Positions 13,844 to 17,731 of a stretch of DNA of 17,731 nt are shown in pieces. The number at the start of each line of letters is the position of its first letter. Position 1 is the stretch's first letter. The position numbers were made by a program, and so were the translations under genes. The notes beneath the pieces were generated by a model. It was not told the origin of the DNA. It saw only the letters and a list, made by a program, of their open reading frames with translations, and did not search any database. The DNA comes from Bacillota bacterium (GTDB taxonomy: Bacteria > Bacillota > Clostridia > Christensenellales > CAG-138), in contig JAEZGQ010000126.1 in the NCBI GenBank assembly GCA_023416895.1, forward strand, positions 1 to 17,731, given 5' to 3'.

Positions 13844-14569
13844 ATGCGGTTACAAAAATTTATGGCGGATGCGGGGGTGGCTTCCCGCCGCAAATGCGAG
13901 GAACTGATTGCCGAGGGGCGTGTGAGCATAAACGGAGAAGTCGCATTGATCGGCGCGCAAGTTGATCCCGGAAAAGACGAGGTCCTTTTGGATGGCAAGA
14001 AAATTGAGGCTAAGGCGGCGCGCGTGGTGATTGCTTTCAACAAGCCACGCGGCGTGTTTTGCACCGTTAACGACCCACAGGGCCGAAGAACCGTGATGGA
14101 TTACTTCAAGGATCTGCCGTACCGGTTGTATCATGTGGGCAGGCTCGACTGCGATTCGGAAGGGCTTCTTTTTATGACCAACGACGGGGATCTTGCCTAC
14201 AAGCTGATGCATCCCAAATTTCAAATCGAAAAGACCTATTATGTGGTTACCGACGGCATACTCACCAACAACGAGGCGGAGGCGCTTGAAAGAGGCGTGC
14301 TTCTGGAGGATGGTATGACAGCACCCGCGCGCTTAAAGCCCGCCGCACAGAAACAGGAGGGGACAACGGCGTTTTTTATTACCATCCATGAAGGGCGCAA
14401 TCGCCAGGTCAGGCGTATGCTTGAAGCGGTGGGGCACCGGACGCTCCTTTTGAGGCGCGTGAGCGTCGGCAACGTGCAGCTTGAAGGCATGAAAACTGGC
14501 AGCTGGCGCTTTTTGAGTGCGGAGGAGGTCAAAAACCTCGAGGGCGTTTTAAGTGGAACGGATCAATAG
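13844..14569 (+). CDS. rluB: 23S rRNA pseudouridine synthase, RluB/RsuA family
   Basis: The enzyme converts a uridine of 23S rRNA to pseudouridine (helix 93 region, U2605 in E. coli for RluB). It has 241 residues. The S4 RNA-binding domain is about 1-55 (RLQKFMADAGVASRRKCEELI type). The catalytic domain contains the active-site Asp D102 in GRLDCDSEGLL. EKTYYVVTDG and the C-terminal EGRNRQVRRMLEAVGH, both typical of the RsuA/RluB/E/F group, follow. ATG 13844 was preferred to the in-frame GTG at 13805, since the latter would add a non-family extension inside a likely terminator. The neighbours match the usual rluB context near scpAB and dacB. Exact target position is inferred. Confidence 0.92.
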   Translation: MRLQKFMADAGVASRRKCEELIAEGRVSINGEVALIGAQVDPGKDEVLLDGKKIEAKAARVVIAFNKPRGVFCTVNDPQGRRTVMDYFKDLPYRLYHVGRLDCDSEGLLFMTNDGDLAYKLMHPKFQIEKTYYVVTDGILTNNEAEALERGVLLEDGMTAPARLKPAAQKQEGTTAFFITIHEGRNRQVRRMLEAVGHRTLLLRRVSVGNVQLEGMKTGSWRFLSAEEVKNLEGVLSGTDQ

Positions 14570-14740
14570 TATTTTTTTTGACTTTTTTGTAAGATGCGCG
14601 CAGGAAAAATGGGGGATACCGCGAATATAAGAAATTGGGCTTATTTGAAAGATGTATTCTTTCAAATCACTGCTTATTTATAACACTTATATCATCGGCT
14701 AAACAATAAGCATATCTTATAAGAAGGGAGGCGTTCCTAT
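14570..14740 (+). promoter_or_regulatory. AT-rich leader of the decarboxylase cluster with inverted repeats
   Basis: This 171 bp gap has no gene. Two T tracts lie at its start (14572-14579 and 14583-14588). A perfect 10 bp inverted repeat, ATTTGAAAGA (14643-14652) and TCTTTCAAAT (14658-14667) with a 5 bp spacer, is the clearest element and looks like a dimer operator. A second pair, GCTTATT (14672-14678) and AATAAGC (14705-14711), follows. Possible -10 boxes (TATAAC at 14679-14684, TTATAT at 14687-14692) lack a well-spaced -35, so no promoter is assigned. Confidence 0.5.
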
Positions 14741-15247
14741 TTGAGCATTGACATCGGCTTGGCTGTAATTCTTATCATTGCCGCGTTTATTATCGGTTTG
14801 TTGATTGGCCGCTCCGGAAAATCATCCGGCAGCTTAGAACAACGCGAATCGAGTACCGAACATGAAAAAACGCATGGTGATGTTACGGCTTACGAGCCTG
14901 TGCCCTACGCGCCGGATACGATAGACCGCGGCCGGTTTGACGCGGCGGTTGCTGCCGCCATAGCCTCGTACCTTGGCGAAGATGTTTCCGGTTTGCGCAT
15001 CCATTCGGTAAAATCGCTTTCACGCAAAGCTATGCCGCGCCAACCTATGGTTGCGGCGATCAGCGCAGCGATCGCGACTGTTATGGGTACCGACGTATCG
15101 GGGCTTCGCATCCGTTCCATCCGGCGCATCGGCGCAGCCGCGCCAAACAGGCAGCAGATGGTGGCTGCCATTTCGGCGGCAATCGCAACCGCCATGAACA
15201 CGGAAATCGACGGTTTACGCATCCGTAGCATTAAAAAAATATCTTAA
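14741..15247 (+). CDS. OadG-like membrane-anchored decarboxylase subunit with three C-terminal repeats
   Basis: The 168-residue protein starts with TTG (14741), preceded by GAAGGGAGG (14723-14731). One transmembrane helix spans about 5-23, followed by a hydrophilic linker. Three copies of a 28-residue segment begin at residues 66, 103 and 140, an exact 37-residue period. Each copy has an Ala-rich helix (MVAAISAAIAT type) and ends in SGLRIRSI-R-I. The anchor plus an Ala-rich helix and a final 'RSIRR' strand is the architecture of gamma subunits (OadG, MmdD) of sodium-pumping decarboxylases, which tether the alpha subunit to the membrane. Usually one such segment is present. It is followed by the biotin carrier and carboxyltransferase genes, which supports the assignment. 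The family name is inferred from motif and context. Confidence 0.72.
   Translation: MSIDIGLAVILIIAAFIIGLLIGRSGKSSGSLEQRESSTEHEKTHGDVTAYEPVPYAPDTIDRGRFDAAVAAAIASYLGEDVSGLRIHSVKSLSRKAMPRQPMVAAISAAIATVMGTDVSGLRIRSIRRIGAAAPNRQQMVAAISAAIATAMNTEIDGLRIRSIKKIS
14936..15241 (+). repeat. Three in-frame tandem repeats of 111 bp period
   Basis: Units start at 14936, 15047 and 15158, encoding residues 66-93, 103-130 and 140-167 of the OadG-like protein. Copies two and three are nearly identical at the protein level (MVAAISAAIAT, GLRIRSI); copy one is more diverged (FDAAVAAAIAS, GLRIHSV). The DNA has drifted at codon third positions, so the duplication is not very recent. Confidence 0.85.
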
Positions 15248-15268
15248 ATTGATGAAGGAGGCAACAAC

Positions 15269-15634
15269 ATGCGCAAATTTATCGTCAACGTAAACGGTTC
15301 TTCCTATGAAGTGGAAGTAGAAGAGATCTCCGGTGTGTCCGCTCCTGTCGCCCCTGTACAGGCTGCCGCTCCGGCACCCGTCGCCGCTCCTGTCGCGCCC
15401 AAGGCTTCCGCCGATGCGAAGGGTAGCCCCATTGTGGCTCCCATGCCCGGCACCATTGTTGATGTAAAGGTCGCCGTGGGCGATCAGGTCAAAAAAGGCA
15501 AGGTCATTCTTGTTCTTGAGGCCATGAAGATGGAAAACGAAGTTCTTGCCGACCGCGACGGCGTGCTCACCGCGCTCAACGTGGCGAAGGGCTCTAACGT
15601 GAAATCCGGCGATACGCTCTGCCTGATCGGCTAA
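15269..15634 (+). CDS. Biotin carboxyl carrier protein (free-standing biotinyl domain)
   Basis: This small protein carries the biotin that shuttles CO2 between donor and acceptor sites. It has 121 residues. An N-terminal beta segment (FIVNVNGSSYEVEVEE) is followed by a Pro/Ala-rich swinging linker (about 24-50). The biotinyl domain (about 52-121) has the biotinylation motif A85-M86-K87-M88, and MPGTIVDVKVAVGD upstream is typical. AAGGAGG (15255-15261) sits 7 bases before the ATG. It lies between the OadG-like gene and the carboxyltransferase gene and is the likely partner of both. It resembles the GcdC/MmdC/OadA C-terminal type rather than the acetyl-CoA carboxylase AccB type. The exact complex is not determined by sequence. 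Confidence 0.9.
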   Translation: MRKFIVNVNGSSYEVEVEEISGVSAPVAPVQAAAPAPVAAPVAPKASADAKGSPIVAPMPGTIVDVKVAVGDQVKKGKVILVLEAMKMENEVLADRDGVLTALNVAKGSNVKSGDTLCLIG

Positions 15635-15698
15635 GCATTTGGCCGCGCTTCCGATTTCGAAGGGAAGCGCAAAAAATATCGAACAAGGAGGTTGTATC

Positions 15699-17180
15699 AT
15701 GGCCGGCAAGAAACTTTTGATAACGGATACCATTCTGCGCGATGCACACCAGTCGCAGGCCGCGACGCGCATGCGCACCGAAGATATGCTCCCTGCCTGC
15801 GAAATACTCGACAGCATCGGGTACTACTCGCTGGAATGCTGGGGCGGTGCCACATTCGACTCCTGCCTGCGCTTCCTCAATGAGGATCCGTGGGACAGGC
15901 TCAGGAAGCTGAGAAAAGCTTTGCCCAACACGAAGCTCCAAATGCTGTTCCGTGGCCAAAACATACTCGGTTACAAGCATTATGCCGACGACGTGGTAGA
16001 GCAGTTCTGCCGCAAGGCGATTGAAAACGGCATTGACATCATCCGCATTTTTGACGCGCTCAACGACATTCGAAACCTTGAAGCCGCTATCAAATACACC
16101 AAGAAATACGGCGGCATCTGCGAACCCGCCATCAGCTATACCATAAGCCCCGTTCATAACGAGGATTATTTTGTGAAGGTCGCAAAAGAACTCGTTCAAA
16201 TGGGTGCGGACACGATCTGCATCAAGGATATGGCAAACCTGCTGCTGCCTTATGACGCGTATTCCCTCGTGAAACGCCTGAAGGCGGAAGTGAATGTGCC
16301 CATCCACCTGCATACCCACAATTCTACCGGTACCGGCGACATGACCTACCTCATGGCCGTGCAGGCCGGCGTGGACATTGTGGACTGTGCGCTGTCACCT
16401 TTGGGCAACGGTACAGCACAGCCTGCGACCGAGCCTTTGGTTGCGACACTTAAGGGTACCGAGTACGATACCGGCTTGGATCTTACCAAGCTTTCGGAGG
16501 CCGCCAAGCATTTCCGCAAGGTAGCCGAAAAACTCAAGGCCGAGGGCTTCCTCGACCCGAAAGTGCTCAATGTAGATACCAACACCCTCATGTACCAGGT
16601 TCCCGGCGGCATGCTTTCCAACCTCATTTCGCAGCTCAAGCAAGCCAATGCCGAGGATAAGTACTACGATGTGCTCTCGGAAATCCCGGTTGTCCGCAAG
16701 GACTTTGGCTATCTGCCGCTCGTTACGCCCACCAGCCAGATCGTAGGCTCACAGGCGGTGCTCAACGTGCTCAACGGCCGTTATAAGAGCTTCACCAAGG
16801 AGTCCAAGGCGATTATGAAGGGCGAATACGGCAAGGTGCCCGGCGAGGTCAACGAGGAAGTGCGCAAGCTTGCTATTGGCGACGAAGAGGTAATCACCTG
16901 CCGCCCGGCCGACTTGCTTTCTCCCGAGCTCGATAAATACCGTGAGGAAATCAAGGATTTTATGCAGCAGGAAGAGGACGTGCTCAGTTACGCGCTGTTC
17001 CCGCAGGTTGCCATGAAGTTCTTTGAAAACCGCAAGAAGGCTGCGGAAGGCCCCAAGGAAGAGCCCGTTGCCGCACCTGCTCAACCGGCCGCACCCGTTG
17101 TGCCCGCTCCCGCACCTGCCGCGCCCAAGGCTCCCGAAGGCGTGCGCGTACTTTACGTGGAAGATCTGAGCATCGTATAA
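15699..17180 (+). CDS. oadA: Carboxyltransferase alpha subunit (oxaloacetate decarboxylase / pyruvate carboxylase B type)
   Basis: This TIM-barrel enzyme transfers CO2 between biotin and an alpha-keto acid, most likely oxaloacetate/pyruvate. It has 493 residues. Active-site features are DTILRDAHQS (10-19), FRGQN (84-88), the lysine of CIKDMAN (K176, expected to be carbamylated) and the metal ligands H205 and H207 in HLHTHNSTGTG. The conserved second (PYC_OADA) domain is about 290-440. Unlike full OadA (about 590 residues) it ends with a Pro/Ala-rich linker (about 446-478) and a short tail, with no biotinyl domain; the carrier is the separate protein just upstream. AAGGAGG (15685-15691) gives ATG 15699. 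Substrate could also be methylmalonyl-CoA-linked in related transcarboxylases, but the sequence type favours oxaloacetate/pyruvate. Confidence 0.9.
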   Translation: MAGKKLLITDTILRDAHQSQAATRMRTEDMLPACEILDSIGYYSLECWGGATFDSCLRFLNEDPWDRLRKLRKALPNTKLQMLFRGQNILGYKHYADDVVEQFCRKAIENGIDIIRIFDALNDIRNLEAAIKYTKKYGGICEPAISYTISPVHNEDYFVKVAKELVQMGADTICIKDMANLLLPYDAYSLVKRLKAEVNVPIHLHTHNSTGTGDMTYLMAVQAGVDIVDCALSPLGNGTAQPATEPLVATLKGTEYDTGLDLTKLSEAAKHFRKVAEKLKAEGFLDPKVLNVDTNTLMYQVPGGMLSNLISQLKQANAEDKYYDVLSEIPVVRKDFGYLPLVTPTSQIVGSQAVLNVLNGRYKSFTKESKAIMKGEYGKVPGEVNEEVRKLAIGDEEVITCRPADLLSPELDKYREEIKDFMQQEEDVLSYALFPQVAMKFFENRKKAAEGPKEEPVAAPAQPAAPVVPAPAPAAPKAPEGVRVLYVEDLSIV

Positions 17181-17193
17181 CAACAGTAAAAAC

Positions 17194-17230
17194 AAAGGCC
17201 GTCCGGTTTAATAACGCCGGACGGCTTTTT
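17194..17230. terminator. Bidirectional intrinsic terminator between converging genes
   Basis: GCCGTCCGG (17198-17206) pairs perfectly with CCGGACGGC (17217-17225). Flanking AAAG/TTTT extends this to up to 13 pairs around a 10-base loop. T17226-17230 follows on the + strand, and A-rich sequence on the left gives a T tract on the - strand. It can end both the carboxyltransferase operon and the converging gene. Confidence 0.93.
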
Positions 17231-17257
17231 GCTATTGATAGAGAAATTCGATTTTAC

Positions 17258-17731
17258 TTAAATACCCATTTCCTGTTTCACTTGCGCAAAACATTGCACG
17301 GCAAAGTCCAAATCATCTTTCGTATGACCGGCCGAAACCTGCGTGCGGATGCGCGCTTTGCCCATCGGAACCACAGGATAGCTGAAGCCCACCACATATA
17401 CGCCTTTTTCGAGCATGCGCGCCGCAAATTCGGAAGCAATGCGCGCATCGTAGAGCATGATCGGCACGATGGGGTGCGTGCTTTCCGGCACGTCAAAACC
17501 GAGCTTTTTAAGGCTCTGGCGGAAATATGCCGTGTTCTCATGCAGCTTATCGCGAAGCGCGGTGGATTCGGTAAGCATTTCAAGCACCATTAAGCTTGCC
17601 GCACAAATGGCGGGTGCAACGGTGTTGGAAAAAAGATAGGGGCGGGAGCGCTGGCGCAAAAGATCCACAATCTCCTTGCGCGCCGCGGTGTAGCCGCCGC
17701 TTGCGCCGCCCATGGCCTTGCCGAGCGTACC
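17258..17731 (-). CDS. kbl: Glycine C-acetyltransferase (2-amino-3-ketobutyrate CoA ligase)-like, 5' part outside the window
   Basis: This is a PLP-dependent alpha-oxoamine synthase. Kbl condenses glycine and acetyl-CoA to 2-amino-3-oxobutyrate in threonine catabolism; the related BioF makes 8-amino-7-oxononanoate. Only the C-terminal 157 residues are present. The frame runs off the right edge, and the first codons encode GTLGKAMGGASGGYTA, where the Lys is the PLP-binding residue. RSRPYLFSNTVAP and RIRTQVSAGHTKDDLDFAV are strongly Kbl-like. The Lys-bearing segment GTLGKA and the SAGHT ending favour Kbl over BioF. The TAA stop is at 17258-17260, converging on the + strand operon with the terminator between. 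No threonine dehydrogenase gene is visible. Confidence 0.9.
   Translation of the reverse strand, partial: GTLGKAMGGASGGYTAARKEIVDLLRQRSRPYLFSNTVAPAICAASLMVLEMLTESTALRDKLHENTAYFRQSLKKLGFDVPESTHPIVPIMLYDARIASEFAARMLEKGVYVVGFSYPVVPMGKARIRTQVSAGHTKDDLDFAVQCFAQVKQEMGI

Noticed and set aside
14571..14588. T-rich tracts just after rluB as a terminator
   Set aside because: No stable stem lies directly before the T runs; the GAGG/CCTC pair at about 14524-14539 is too far upstream.
15215..16319. Two long - strand frames (200 and 241 codons) across the biotin carrier and alpha subunit genes
   Set aside because: They are shadows of strongly coding + strand genes, without ribosome sites or family motifs.

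Overview
The window comes from a spore-forming, low-to-moderate GC Firmicute of the class Clostridia. Roughly half the bases are G or C. The evidence is a set of endospore-specific genes (spoIVB, spo0A, spoIIM, a ytfJ/gerW-type gene), the order tlyA-nadK-argR-recN-spoIVB-spo0A that is a hallmark of endospore formers, strong AAGGAGG-type ribosome sites, and a sodium-pump-type decarboxylase cluster. I cannot name a genus. All complete genes are on the + strand; only the gene at the right edge is on the - strand. Genes are packed tightly, and no gene-free stretch exceeds about 175 bp.

Layout. Positions 1-3912 carry housekeeping genes: tlyA (5' end cut by the window edge), nadK with its own near-consensus promoter, argR and recN. 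Positions 3913-6197 hold the sporulation control pair spoIVB and spo0A. An intrinsic terminator sits just upstream of spoIVB and is interleaved with a possible forespore promoter; the short spoIVB-spo0A gap holds SigH-like and SigA-like promoter elements. Positions 6198-9408 hold spoIIM, deoB and a secreted protein of the D-alanyl-D-alanine carboxypeptidase (peptidase S11) family that has lost all of its catalytic motifs. Positions 9531-13759 look like one long operon: an M50 membrane metalloprotease, scpA, scpB, a DUF2953-like membrane protein, ytfJ/gerW and an intact S11 carboxypeptidase (DacF/DacB type). rluB follows at 13844-14569. After a 171 bp AT-rich leader with a perfect inverted repeat comes a biotin-dependent carboxyltransferase cluster at 14741-17180: a membrane-anchored OadG-like protein with a three-fold repeated C-terminal segment, a free-standing biotin carrier protein and the carboxyltransferase alpha subunit. 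A bidirectional terminator at 17194-17230 separates this cluster from a converging glycine C-acetyltransferase-like gene cut by the right edge.

How the genes work together. ArgR and NAD kinase serve general metabolism, RecN and ScpA/ScpB serve chromosome repair and segregation, and TlyA and RluB modify ribosomal RNA. Spo0A is the master switch for sporulation. SpoIVB carries the late forespore signal that triggers SigK activation, SpoIIM acts in engulfment, and the S11 proteins belong to peptidoglycan or cortex maturation.

The most notable points are four. First, the catalytically dead S11 homologue lies next to deoB, about 3 kb from an intact paralogue. Second, an OadG-like protein carries three 37-residue repeats, in a cluster with no beta-subunit (ion pump) gene on the visible side. 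Third, three genes (spoIIM, the pseudo-carboxypeptidase and the DUF2953 gene) have their ribosome site or start codon inside an inverted repeat. Fourth, terminator and promoter signals overlap in front of spoIVB. No CRISPR array, insertion sequence, phage gene, tRNA or rRNA was seen.
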